A DNA stretch of 64,000 nucleotides, taken from the NCBI GenBank assembly GCA_001689405.1, contig LUJO01000049.1, positions 82,750-146,749 on the forward strand, in the 5' to 3' direction. Positions within the stretch are counted from its first letter, which is position 1, and every line of letters begins with the position of its first letter. The position numbers were made by a program, and so were the translations under genes. This document shows positions 8,885 to 16,436 of this stretch, in pieces. The notes below the pieces were generated by a model. The model saw only the letters and a list, made by a program, of their open reading frames with translations. It was not told where the DNA came from and did not search any database. The stretch is from Candidatus Homeothermus arabinoxylanisolvens. Lineage in GTDB: Bacteria > Bacteroidota > Bacteroidia > Bacteroidales > Muribaculaceae.

Positions 8885-9565
8885 TTATATGGTGTTATTA
8901 CTTGATGGTTTTGGCTTGAATGCATTATAAAGTATGAAGAGTATGCATATCACTCCTATGCCGTAGCCGGCATACGTTAGATAATCGTTGTATTCTTCAA
9001 CTTTTGTAAGCAATTGGTCTTTATTGACAAATGTGGAGAGAAAATACCCGAGCAGGGCAAGGATGCTGTTCCACACCAATGCTCCGAGCGTGGTAAATAT
9101 GACGAATTTACCGAGATGCATGCGGGCAAGCCCGGCCGGTATGGATATCAGCTGACGCACGGCGGGAATAAGGCGTCCTATGAATGTCGATATGGCGCCG
9201 TGGTCGTCAAAATACTTTTCGGCTTTGTCTACTTTGGCTTCGTCGATAAGCAGCATATGGCCTACACGGCTGTTGGCAAAGCGGTATACGATGGGCCTTC
9301 CCACCCATAACGCGAGGTAGTAGTTGACAAGTGCGCCTACGAGCGCTCCGGCGGTAGCTATTATTGTTACGGCATAGATGTTCATCGTCGAGTCGGGCTG
9401 CATGGCGAGATAAGCGGCCGGTGGCACGACAAGTTCCGACGGAAACGGAATGAATGAACTTTCAATCACCATAAAAATAAATACAAACCAATAATTGGCA
9501 TGAGTTACAAACCAATTGAAGAATTCGTTAGCGTCGAATATTGACAAGGTTATGAGGTCAAGCAT
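8885..9565 (-). CDS. DedA/SNARE-associated family membrane protein
   Basis: 226 residues with about five membrane segments. Family landmarks are visible: the acidic re-entrant region ESSFIPFPSELVVPP (about residue 39) and the arginine motif GRLIPAVRQLISIPAG (about residue 129). A basic tail closes the protein. DedA proteins are inner-membrane proteins; some flip undecaprenyl phosphate or other phospholipids and are tied to envelope homeostasis and proton-motive force. Which lipid this one handles cannot be read from sequence. It has its own promoter and is followed 13 bp later by rpe. Confidence 0.92.
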   Translation of the reverse strand: MLDLITLSIFDANEFFNWFVTHANYWFVFIFMVIESSFIPFPSELVVPPAAYLAMQPDSTMNIYAVTIIATAGALVGALVNYYLALWVGRPIVYRFANSRVGHMLLIDEAKVDKAEKYFDDHGAISTFIGRLIPAVRQLISIPAGLARMHLGKFVIFTTLGALVWNSILALLGYFLSTFVNKDQLLTKVEEYNDYLTYAGYGIGVICILFILYNAFKPKPSSNNTI

Positions 9566-9600
9566 AGAGCTTATATCGTCTTATTATGGATGTTTGGTGT

Positions 9601-9631
9601 CAAAATTACACAATAAAAATTGTAAAAACAA
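9601..9631 (-). promoter_or_regulatory. Bacteroidetes-type promoter for the dedA-family gene and rpe
   Basis: Minus strand: TTG (9631-9629), 20-bp spacer, TAATTTTG (9608-9601). It gives a leader of about 30 nt before the ATG at 9565. Confidence 0.6.
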
Positions 9632-9638
9632 CCTTTTT

Positions 9639-10220
9639 TCAAATTATTCCTGTGTTTTTAAACATATCGCGATAAAAAGCGGCCTTTTTTTCGATTGCGA
9701 GCGGATAGGCGCGTGAGGTGGAGGGCATGCGGTATATGTCGACCTTACGTCCGTCAGTCAGGACGGTTGATACCGACTCTCCGATTTTGGGCGATACGGT
9801 GGCTGTTATTGCGGCGAGGGTGTCACCGGCTTTTTCGCCGGTAGTGGCGAGGGTGTGACATTCGGGTATCCTGTCAAGCAGCTCCATCAGAGGTACGGGT
9901 TCCACTATTTCAAGATACTTGTCCGATGCATTGTCTTTAAGTCTGCGCACTTTACGCCCTGTGTCGTTGAGAGCTATGCCTTTGTCATCAAGCAATTGTT
10001 TTATAAGTGGCAGCTTGAATGTGCGGGCCGCGGAGTCATACAGATAGTCTTTGTCATTAAAAAATATGAGTCCCATTATGCGCCAGAAGTCGTTGATGCG
10101 GTTGGGATAGTAAAATTCCATGGCCCAACGTTGCGGTTGGGGCGGAAATGTACCCATTATCAGTATTTTGGCGTTGGCCGGCAGATACGGCTCAAAAGGA
10201 TGGCTCTCGACAGGCTTCAT
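9639..10220 (-). CDS. Uracil-DNA glycosylase superfamily protein
   Basis: 193 residues. The N-terminal half has the UDG-fold signature ILIMGTFPP followed by FYYPNRINDFWRIMG, resembling the family 6/MUG-like branch (G-[ST]-FPG ... YY ... N-x-FW). The C-terminal motif region reads LPSTSRAYPLAIEKK, where other UDGs have the H-P-S-type loop; here 'MPSTSRAY' fills that place. Such enzymes remove uracil or deaminated purines from DNA; the substrate of this branch is not decided by sequence. The start overlaps the stop of the upstream hydrolase by 4 bp, so the two are translationally coupled. Confidence 0.78.
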   Translation of the reverse strand: MKPVESHPFEPYLPANAKILIMGTFPPQPQRWAMEFYYPNRINDFWRIMGLIFFNDKDYLYDSAARTFKLPLIKQLLDDKGIALNDTGRKVRRLKDNASDKYLEIVEPVPLMELLDRIPECHTLATTGEKAGDTLAAITATVSPKIGESVSTVLTDGRKVDIYRMPSTSRAYPLAIEKKAAFYRDMFKNTGII

Positions 10221-11020
10221 CGTGTGAGTCTTTTTATGTGGTCTTTAAGTATATGGTGCCCGGGATGCGCCATGTCGCCATGATTGTATCCGTCAAGCTC
10301 ATATAGATAAGTGTCTTTGTGACCGTTGACTTTCATCATGCGCCACAGGTAGGCTGTCTCCTCATAGCGTCCGAGCATCTCCATTTCGCGGTCGCCCGAT
10401 ATGATGATCATGGGAGGCGCATCGGAGCGCACATAGTATAGCGGGGCATATTCATCGATACTCGGTTGAGTGTCTTTCATGCCTTTTGCCTTACGATAGG
10501 CGAAGTGGCTTATGGCATGACCGCTATAGGGCACAAGTGCGGCTATGCTGTCGGCGTCTATGCCGTAGGCGGCAAGCCATTTCTTGTCAAGGCCAACCAT
10601 ATTGGTCAGATAGCCTCCCGCAGAGTGGCCGGCCACAAATATTTCCTTAGGGTCGCCTCCGTATCGTTCGGCGTTTTTGAACGCCCATGCCACTGCTGCC
10701 GCCGCATCGTCGATGCACTCGTCGAGGCTCGCCTCGGGTAGCAGACGGTATTCGATTCCTATGACAACAAGCCCCTGATTTTTCAGTTCCCGCGGTATGT
10801 TGCGGCTGCCTCCCGTCAATCCTCCGCCGTGAAACCATACTACCACCGGGCAACCTGCTGTGTCGGCCGGATAGTGTATGTCAAGCCTGCACATTTTGTC
10901 GGCGTAAGCGCCTTTATCGAATTGGTACTGTATGTCCTTGTCGGTTTTGTATTCTGAACATACGCCGATGGCCGGAAGCATACAGAGTATCGATATGATT
11001 GAAAGTCTTAAAAGCTTCAT
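10217..11020 (-). CDS. Secreted alpha/beta hydrolase (carboxylesterase-like)
   Basis: 267 residues from the ATG at 11020. The frame extends to 11068, but that would run into the preceding gene and lacks a leader, whereas MKLLRLSIISILCMLP is a good signal peptide. Alpha/beta-hydrolase landmarks: the oxyanion-hole motif WFHGGGLTGG, the nucleophile elbow FVAGHSAGGYL (catalytic Ser), a downstream Asp in IIISGDREM and a final His in YNHGDMAHPGH. The family acts on esters; periplasmic or surface location and the BD-FAE/HSL-like pattern suggest carbohydrate-ester or short-chain ester substrates. It lies between the flavodiiron gene and a UDG-fold gene with tight spacing, though no functional link is apparent. 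Confidence 0.9.
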   Translation of the reverse strand: MKLLRLSIISILCMLPAIGVCSEYKTDKDIQYQFDKGAYADKMCRLDIHYPADTAGCPVVVWFHGGGLTGGSRNIPRELKNQGLVVIGIEYRLLPEASLDECIDDAAAAVAWAFKNAERYGGDPKEIFVAGHSAGGYLTNMVGLDKKWLAAYGIDADSIAALVPYSGHAISHFAYRKAKGMKDTQPSIDEYAPLYYVRSDAPPMIIISGDREMEMLGRYEETAYLWRMMKVNGHKDTYLYELDGYNHGDMAHPGHHILKDHIKRLTR

Positions 11021-11030
11021 GACGTCAATG

Positions 11031-12227
11031 TTATAAGTTGAGTAATTGTGCCGCCACAGCGTCGGCAAGGGCTTGACATTCGGCTATGTCGGTGGCGTTG
11101 GGTGCTTGCTTTGCCTGCGGCGAGTTTATGTCGCCGTTCAGCAACTTGGTTTCTTCAAGCACGGCATTGATGCGCTTCACTGCCTGTGGCGCCCATGTGT
11201 ATGAACCGAACGAAGCGGTTACTCGGTTTTTTATATCGCGGGTCTTGACAGCCTGTACTACTGCTTCTATCGGCGGAAACAATGTGTTGGAATATGTCGG
11301 CGCTCCTATTATGAGCCCCTTGTAACGGAATATATCGCTTAATATATAAGAGAGATGCGAATAGGAGGCGTTATGTATGCGTATTTTCTTTATGCCGTTT
11401 TCTGCGAGACGCGATGCTATGGCTTCGGCCATCTCCTCGGTGTTGCCGTACATTGAGCCGTATACTATTACAACTCCGGTCTCGGCTTCGTATTTTGACA
11501 GAGAGTCATATATGGCGGTTACACGTGCTATGTCGTCATGCCATACCGGTCCGTGTGTAGGGCATATGTAATTCAGCTTGAGCGAAGAGAGTTTGGCGAG
11601 CGCTTTCTGTACAAACGCGCCGTACTTGCCTACTATATTGGAGTAGTAGCGATACATCTCCGGTATAAACGGCTCGATGTCGGTCTCGGTGTCGGTTATG
11701 CCTCCTGTAAGAGCTCCGAAACAACCGAACGCGTCGCCTGAAAAGAGCACGCCTTTTTCTTCCACGTATGTCATCATGGTTTCGGGCCAGTGCACCATTG
11801 GTGTCAGTGTGAAGCGCAGACTCATGCCGCCGAGGTCTATGGTGTCGCCGTCGGCCACTTTCAGTGTGTTGTCCTCTATACCGTAAAAGCCTTTTACCAT
11901 CTCCAGCGTTTTGGCGTTGCCCACAATTGTCATTTCGGGGTAAAAGCTCCGCAATACTTTTATTGAGCCCGTATGGTCAGGTTCCATGTGGTTGATTACG
12001 AGATAGTCGGGCGCTTTATTACCGAGCACGGTCTTGATGTGGTCGCGCAATTTTTCGCATGCGCTTATCTCCACACCGTCGATAAGGGCGGTCTTGTCAG
12101 TACCCTTTACTATGTATGAGTTGTAGGTCACGCCTGCCGGCAGGGGCCATAAGGCTTCAAAACGCGAGGTAGTGCGGTCGTTCACCCCCACGTAGTGTAT
12201 TCCCTCGATAAATTCTTTTATATTCAT
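11031..12227 (-). CDS. Flavodiiron protein (A-type flavoprotein, FprA family)
   Basis: 398 residues, the usual length of a two-domain flavodiiron protein. The N-terminal metallo-beta-lactamase-like domain has diiron ligands in NHMEPDHTGS, a His in VHWPETM, an Asp in FSGDAFG and a final His in CPTHGPVWH. The C-terminal flavodoxin domain has the FMN-binding motif VYGSMYGNTEEMA (about residue 255) and GAPTYSNTLFPP. The family reduces O2 to water and/or NO to N2O in the cytoplasm of anaerobes. There is no rubredoxin fusion, so it needs a separate electron donor. It heads a compact three-gene run with the hydrolase and UDG-fold genes. Confidence 0.95.
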   Translation of the reverse strand: MNIKEFIEGIHYVGVNDRTTSRFEALWPLPAGVTYNSYIVKGTDKTALIDGVEISACEKLRDHIKTVLGNKAPDYLVINHMEPDHTGSIKVLRSFYPEMTIVGNAKTLEMVKGFYGIEDNTLKVADGDTIDLGGMSLRFTLTPMVHWPETMMTYVEEKGVLFSGDAFGCFGALTGGITDTETDIEPFIPEMYRYYSNIVGKYGAFVQKALAKLSSLKLNYICPTHGPVWHDDIARVTAIYDSLSKYEAETGVVIVYGSMYGNTEEMAEAIASRLAENGIKKIRIHNASYSHLSYILSDIFRYKGLIIGAPTYSNTLFPPIEAVVQAVKTRDIKNRVTASFGSYTWAPQAVKRINAVLEETKLLNGDINSPQAKQAPNATDIAECQALADAVAAQLLNL

Positions 12228-12301
12228 AATTATAGCTTGTTCGGTAAAAACAATATACTTTAATATATAATAAGGAAAACGGGCCTGTAATGTTCAAAGA
12301 C

Positions 12302-12342
12302 AAAAAATCAGAGAGCCGCTTCCCTTTATGAGGCAGCGGCTC
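12302..12342 (-). terminator. Rho-independent terminator of efp
   Basis: Inverted repeat GAGCCGCT (12313-12320) and AGCGGCTC (12335-12342) with a 14-nt loop. On the minus strand the stem is followed by a T-rich run (TGATTTTTTGTC). It sits 29 bp after the efp stop. Confidence 0.75.
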
Positions 12343-12370
12343 CGTTATCTGTATCATGCTTCGGGGCATG

Positions 12371-12946
12371 TTATGATTTGGCTCGCTCTACGCGTTCTAC
12401 GTATGATCCGTCGCGGGTGTCTATGCGTACTTTGTCGCCTGTCTCGCAGAAGAGGGGCACTCTTACTTCTGCACCGGTCTCTACGGTAGCGGGTTTGAGC
12501 GTGTTGGTGGCTGTGTCGCCTTTGATACCGGGTTCGGTATAGGTTATTTCGAGCACTACGCTTGTGGGCATCTCACAAGTAAGGATAGTGTCGGAAGCCG
12601 CATGCACCATAGCTTCACAGATGTCGCCTTCCTTAAGGAACTGCACGCCGTCGATGCTTTCGCCGGGAAGAGCTACCTGCTCAAAAGTCTCGGTATGCAT
12701 GAAGTTGTAGCCCATATCGTCTTTGTAAAGATACTGATAGGGACGACGCTCTATGCGTACTTCTTCAACTTTCACGCCTGAGTTCCAAGTCTTGTCGATA
12801 ACGCGTCCTGTCTTGACGTTTTTGAGCTTGGTGCGCACGAAAGCCGGGCCTTTACCGGGTTTAACGTGAAGAAATTCAACTATAAAGAAGTAGTTGCCGT
12901 CGATGTCGAGGCACATTCCGTTTTTAAAATCTGCAGTTGTTGCCAT
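12371..12946 (-). CDS. efp: Translation elongation factor P
   Basis: 191 residues, near the usual 185-190. Three beta-barrel domains: an N-terminal KOW-like domain with HVKPGKGPAFVRTKLKN, containing the modifiable Lys region at the loop tip, then two OB domains ending in GDKVRIDTRDGSYVERV. EF-P binds between the P and E sites and rescues ribosomes stalled on polyproline stretches. The loop carries K-P-G-K-G, so a lysine is present at the position modified in other bacteria; no epmA/B or equivalent gene is near. Monocistronic: own promoter upstream and terminator downstream. Confidence 0.97.
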   Translation of the reverse strand: MATTADFKNGMCLDIDGNYFFIVEFLHVKPGKGPAFVRTKLKNVKTGRVIDKTWNSGVKVEEVRIERRPYQYLYKDDMGYNFMHTETFEQVALPGESIDGVQFLKEGDICEAMVHAASDTILTCEMPTSVVLEITYTEPGIKGDTATNTLKPATVETGAEVRVPLFCETGDKVRIDTRDGSYVERVERAKS

Positions 12947-12981
12947 AAAATTAATTATCCTGTGTTTTTTATTTACGAGTG

Positions 12982-13014
12982 CAAAGATACGAACTATAAG
13001 GGGATTATCGTCAA
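12982..13014 (-). promoter_or_regulatory. Promoter of efp
   Basis: Minus strand TTG (13014-13012), 22-bp spacer, TATCTTTG (12989-12982), a full TAnnTTTG match. It gives a leader of about 30 nt to the efp ATG. Confidence 0.6.
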
Positions 13015-13099
13015 TATTTTATTGAAATTTTTTATCCAATAGGACAATAATGAGGATATCTTTTCTAAAAAATGGGGTGGAATAATGCTATAAAATATG

Positions 13100-13107
13100 T
13101 AAATTTG
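13100..13107 (+). promoter_or_regulatory. -7 element of the hppA promoter
   Basis: TAAATTTG matches TAnnTTTG and lies 31 nt before the hppA start. No clear TTTG -33 element is seen at the expected distance. The 190-bp divergent region 12947-13138 holds this and the efp promoter and nothing else recognisable. Confidence 0.5.
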
Positions 13108-13138
13108 TGCTTCTTTTTAACCAAAAATTTAGTAATAA

Positions 13139-15340
13139 ATGGAAACAGTGTTATTCTGGGTTGTGCCTTTTTCCTCTCTGCTCGCTTTGTTGCTGGCTCT
13201 GTTTTTTTATCGCCAGATGATGAAGGAGAGCGAGGGTACTCCCGTAATGAAAAAAATCGCCGCCTATGTGCGGCAGGGTGCCATGTCTTATCTGAAACAG
13301 CAGTACAAGATTGTAGGCATGGTATTTTTAGTGCTTGTCATTCTTTTCTCGGTTATGGCCTACGGCTTCAACCTACAGAACCCGTGGGTGCCGGTGGCAT
13401 TCCTTACCGGCGGTTTCTTCTCCGGACTTTCGGGCTTCCTCGGTATGAAGACTGCCACTTATGCATCGGCGCGTACAGCCAACGCCGCCCGCAACTCGCT
13501 TAACGGAGGCCTGCGTGTGGCATTCCGCAGCGGTGCCGTCATGGGCCTTGTCGTAGTAGGTCTCGGACTTCTCGACATATCGTTCTGGTATCTGGTACTT
13601 GATTATTTCGTGCCTGACGATCCGGCCGCTCCGACTGCCAAACTTTGTATGATTACAACCACTATGCTTACATTCGGCATGGGTGCCAGCACACAGGCAT
13701 TGTTTGCCCGCGTGGGTGGCGGTATTTATACAAAAGCAGCCGATGTCGGCGCTGACCTTGTAGGAAAGGTGGAGGCCGGCATTCCCGAGGATGACCCCCG
13801 CAATCCCGCTACCATTGCCGATAATGTCGGTGACAACGTAGGCGACGTAGCCGGTATGGGTGCCGACCTTTATGAGTCGTATTGCGGTTCTATTCTGGCT
13901 ACTTCCGCCCTCGGAGCCGCCGCCTACATGACAAGCGGTGATGTGGTCATGCAGTACAAGGCCGTACTTGCTCCGATGCTTATCGCCGCAGTAGGTATCA
14001 TTCTGTCCATTATAGGCATATTCTCGGTACGCACCAAAGAAAACGCCACGATGAAAAATCTTCTCGGTTCTTTGTCGCTGGGTACCAATCTCAGCTCGGC
14101 GCTTATCGTTGTGGCGACATTCCTTATATTGTGGGCGTTGAATATCAACAATTGGATCAACATATCATTTGCTGTTGTTATAGGTCTTCTTGTCGGTATC
14201 GTAATAGGACGTTCGACCGAGTATTATACTTCGCAGTCCTATCGTCCTACACGCAAGCTTGCCGAAAGCGGCACTACCGGCCCGGCTACCGTCATAATAT
14301 CGGGTATCGGTCTTGGAATGGTGTCTACGGCAGTGCCCGTACTTGCTGTCGTGGTAGGTATAATCCTGTCATATTGGCTTGCTGCCGGATACGACTTCAC
14401 TAATGTGGGCATGGGCCTTTACGGCATAGGCATCGCCGCTGTAGGTATGCTTTCCACTCTTGGTATAACTCTTGCCACCGATGCTTACGGACCGATCGCC
14501 GACAATGCCGGCGGTAATGCCGAAATGAGTGGCCTCGGTGAAGAGGTACGTCGTCGTACAGATGCTCTCGACTCACTTGGAAATACCACGGCGGCTACCG
14601 GAAAGGGCTTTGCTATCGGTTCTGCGGCGCTGACCGGACTTGCCCTGCTTGCATCGTATATCGAGGAGATACGTATAGGTCTCGGCCGTCTCGGCGAGAC
14701 AGCCATAAATATAGGTGACATGACCAAGCCCATACATGAGGCTTCGTTTACCGACTTTATGACATATTACGACGTGACGCTCATGAACCCCAAAGTGCTG
14801 TCGGGTATGTTTATCGGAAGTATGATGGCATTCCTTTTCTGTGGCCTTACAATGAATGCCGTAGGTCGTGCGGCCGCACACATGGTGGAGGAAGTGCGTC
14901 GTCAGTTCCGCGAGATAAAGGGTATACTTACCGGTGAGGCCGAACCCGATTATGCCCGTTGTGTACAGATATCGACCAAAGGCGCGCAGCGTGAGATGGT
15001 GTTCCCGTCGGTACTCGCTATCGTAGCTCCTATACTTACCGGCCTTATTTTCGGCGTGCCCGGAGTCATCGGATTGCTGGTAGGCGGTCTGTCGGCCGGA
15101 TTTGTGCTTGCCATATTCATGGCCAATTCAGGCGGTGCATGGGATAATGCCAAGAAGTATATCGAGGAGGGCAACTTCGGCGGCAAGGGCGGTGACGTCC
15201 ATAAAGCCACCGTGGTAGGCGATACAGTAGGTGACCCGTTCAAGGACACGTCTGGCCCGAGCCTGAACATACTTATAAAGCTGATGTCGATGGTGGCCAT
15301 AGTCATGGCCGGCCTCACTGTCAGCTGGAGCCTGTTTTAA
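13139..15340 (+). CDS. hppA: Membrane-bound ion-pumping pyrophosphatase, K+-dependent type
   Basis: 733 residues with about 16 membrane spans. The substrate-binding loop has the diagnostic DVGADLVGKVEAGIPEDDP and DNVGDNVGDVAGMGADL motifs, and the C-terminal region has the matching KAAVVGDTVGDP-type motif. At residues 481-489 the sequence is GNTTAATGK, with Ala485 and Gly488, the pair associated with K+-dependent enzymes (Lys and Thr in K+-independent ones). The enzyme hydrolyses cytoplasmic PPi and pumps H+ or Na+ outward. Family knowledge: K+-dependent members include Na+ pumps, and the Bacteroides vulgatus enzyme pumps both Na+ and H+; which ion applies here needs the gate residues aligned. 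Monocistronic, with own promoter and terminator. Confidence 0.96.
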   Translation: METVLFWVVPFSSLLALLLALFFYRQMMKESEGTPVMKKIAAYVRQGAMSYLKQQYKIVGMVFLVLVILFSVMAYGFNLQNPWVPVAFLTGGFFSGLSGFLGMKTATYASARTANAARNSLNGGLRVAFRSGAVMGLVVVGLGLLDISFWYLVLDYFVPDDPAAPTAKLCMITTTMLTFGMGASTQALFARVGGGIYTKAADVGADLVGKVEAGIPEDDPRNPATIADNVGDNVGDVAGMGADLYESYCGSILATSALGAAAYMTSGDVVMQYKAVLAPMLIAAVGIILSIIGIFSVRTKENATMKNLLGSLSLGTNLSSALIVVATFLILWALNINNWINISFAVVIGLLVGIVIGRSTEYYTSQSYRPTRKLAESGTTGPATVIISGIGLGMVSTAVPVLAVVVGIILSYWLAAGYDFTNVGMGLYGIGIAAVGMLSTLGITLATDAYGPIADNAGGNAEMSGLGEEVRRRTDALDSLGNTTAATGKGFAIGSAALTGLALLASYIEEIRIGLGRLGETAINIGDMTKPIHEASFTDFMTYYDVTLMNPKVLSGMFIGSMMAFLFCGLTMNAVGRAAAHMVEEVRRQFREIKGILTGEAEPDYARCVQISTKGAQREMVFPSVLAIVAPILTGLIFGVPGVIGLLVGGLSAGFVLAIFMANSGGAWDNAKKYIEEGNFGGKGGDVHKATVVGDTVGDPFKDTSGPSLNILIKLMSMVAIVMAGLTVSWSLF

Positions 15341-15362
15341 ATAATCGGATTATATAAATGTG

Positions 15363-15390
15363 AAAAAGGCCGCATGCGTGCGGCCTTTTT
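15363..15390 (+). terminator. Terminator of hppA
   Basis: AAAAAGGCCGCA (15363-15374) and its complement (15379-15390) form a perfect 12-bp stem with a 4-nt loop and end in a T tract. Symmetric, so it can also act on the other strand. Confidence 0.88.
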
Positions 15391-15413
15391 GTTTGCGGTC
15401 ACTCAATATGTTA

Positions 15414-15445
15414 TTTGCGTAGGTGGCGCGGATTGTGTAACTTTG
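15414..15445 (+). promoter_or_regulatory. Promoter of ruvX-def-ettA, placed for a leaderless transcript
   Basis: TTTG at 15414-15417, 20-bp spacer, TAACTTTG at 15438-15445: both elements match consensus exactly. The start codon of ruvX is at 15450, four nt past the -7 element, so transcription should begin at or within a base or two of the start codon. Confidence 0.75.
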
Positions 15446-15449
15446 TGGT

Positions 15450-15875
15450 GTGGGACGACTTATAGCCATAGACTACGGACGTAAACGTTGCGGAATTGCC
15501 GTGACCGATGCGTTGCGCATTGTGGCTACCGGGCTTACCACGGTGCCGACAAGCGGGCTTGTCGACTTTGTAAAGAAATACATGGCCGATGAACAGGTAG
15601 ATGCTATAATAGTGGGCAAGCCTGTGACACTTCAGGGTGAGCCTTCGGAGTCAATGAGGTACATAACGCCCGGTATAGCGAAGTTGCGTGCGGCGATTCC
15701 CGCCGATACGGAAATCCTGTTCTGGGACGAGCGTTTTACTTCCACACTGGCTCACAGAGCCATGCTTGACGGGGGTATGCGTAAAAGCCGCCGCCGTGAC
15801 AAAGCCATAGTCGATGAAATGGCTGCAACTATAATACTTAACGATTATCTACAAAGTAAATCATATAACCGATGA
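15450..15875 (+). CDS. ruvX: YqgF/RuvX-type Holliday junction resolvase-like nuclease
   Basis: 141 residues, full family length. GTG start at 15450 chosen because the protein then begins MGRLIAIDYGRKRCGIAVTD, the family N-terminus with the catalytic Asp. Other motifs: IIVGKPVTLQGEPSE and the second acidic site FWDERFTS, then a final DKAIVDEMAATIIL with the last Asp. Family roles include 16S pre-rRNA 5'-end processing (YqgF) and junction resolution. The gene overlaps def by 4 bp (ATGA). Confidence 0.93.
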   Translation: MGRLIAIDYGRKRCGIAVTDALRIVATGLTTVPTSGLVDFVKKYMADEQVDAIIVGKPVTLQGEPSESMRYITPGIAKLRAAIPADTEILFWDERFTSTLAHRAMLDGGMRKSRRRDKAIVDEMAATIILNDYLQSKSYNR

Positions 15876-16435
15876 AATTACCGATATATCTTTACGGCCA
15901 TCCCGTGCTCAGGCGCGAGTCGGCCGAGATAACTCCCGATTACCCGGAGCTGAAGAAGCTCGTCGATGACATGTGGGAGACAATGTATTACTCTGAAGGT
16001 TGCGGACTTGCCGCTCCGCAGATAGGACGCAACGACCGCATAGTCGTCATTGACGGTTCGGCTGTGGCCGAACACTTTCCCGATTGCAAAGACCGTAAGT
16101 TTACTTTGATAAATCCGGTCATTGAGGTGCTTGACGGCGACACCGTGACACGCGATGAAGGATGCCTTAGCCTGCCCGATCTTAGCGAGGCTGTGCCCCG
16201 TGTGGAACATATACGCCTGAAATGGGTCGATGAGAACTTCGAGCCGCATGAAGAGGAGATATCGGGCTTCCTTGCCCGTATAGTGCAGCATGAGTGCGAT
16301 CATCTTGAAGGCAAACTCTATATCGACCATATATCGCCTATAAGACGACAGCTTATCCGCGGCAAATTAAACAACATAATAACCGGCAAGAAGCGCGTGG
16401 ACTATCCGGTGCGTTATGCCCCTAAAAAGAAGTAA
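15872..16435 (+). CDS. def: Peptide deformylase
   Basis: 187 residues. All three family motifs are present: GCGLAAPQIG (about residue 47), EGCLSLPD with the metal-binding Cys (about 102), and QHECDHLEG with the HExxH-type ligands (about 144). It removes the formyl group from nascent protein N-termini using Fe2+ (or Zn/Ni) in the cytoplasm. Translationally coupled to ruvX by ATGA overlap; ettA follows after 1 bp. The three genes form a translation/ribosome-centred operon. Confidence 0.97.
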   Translation: MKLPIYLYGHPVLRRESAEITPDYPELKKLVDDMWETMYYSEGCGLAAPQIGRNDRIVVIDGSAVAEHFPDCKDRKFTLINPVIEVLDGDTVTRDEGCLSLPDLSEAVPRVEHIRLKWVDENFEPHEEEISGFLARIVQHECDHLEGKLYIDHISPIRRQLIRGKLNNIITGKKRVDYPVRYAPKKK

Positions 16436-16436
16436 T

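Noticed and set aside
12157..12369. 70-codon minus-strand frame between efp and the flavodiiron gene
   Set aside because: Covers the efp terminator and enters the flavodiiron gene in another frame; no coding pattern.
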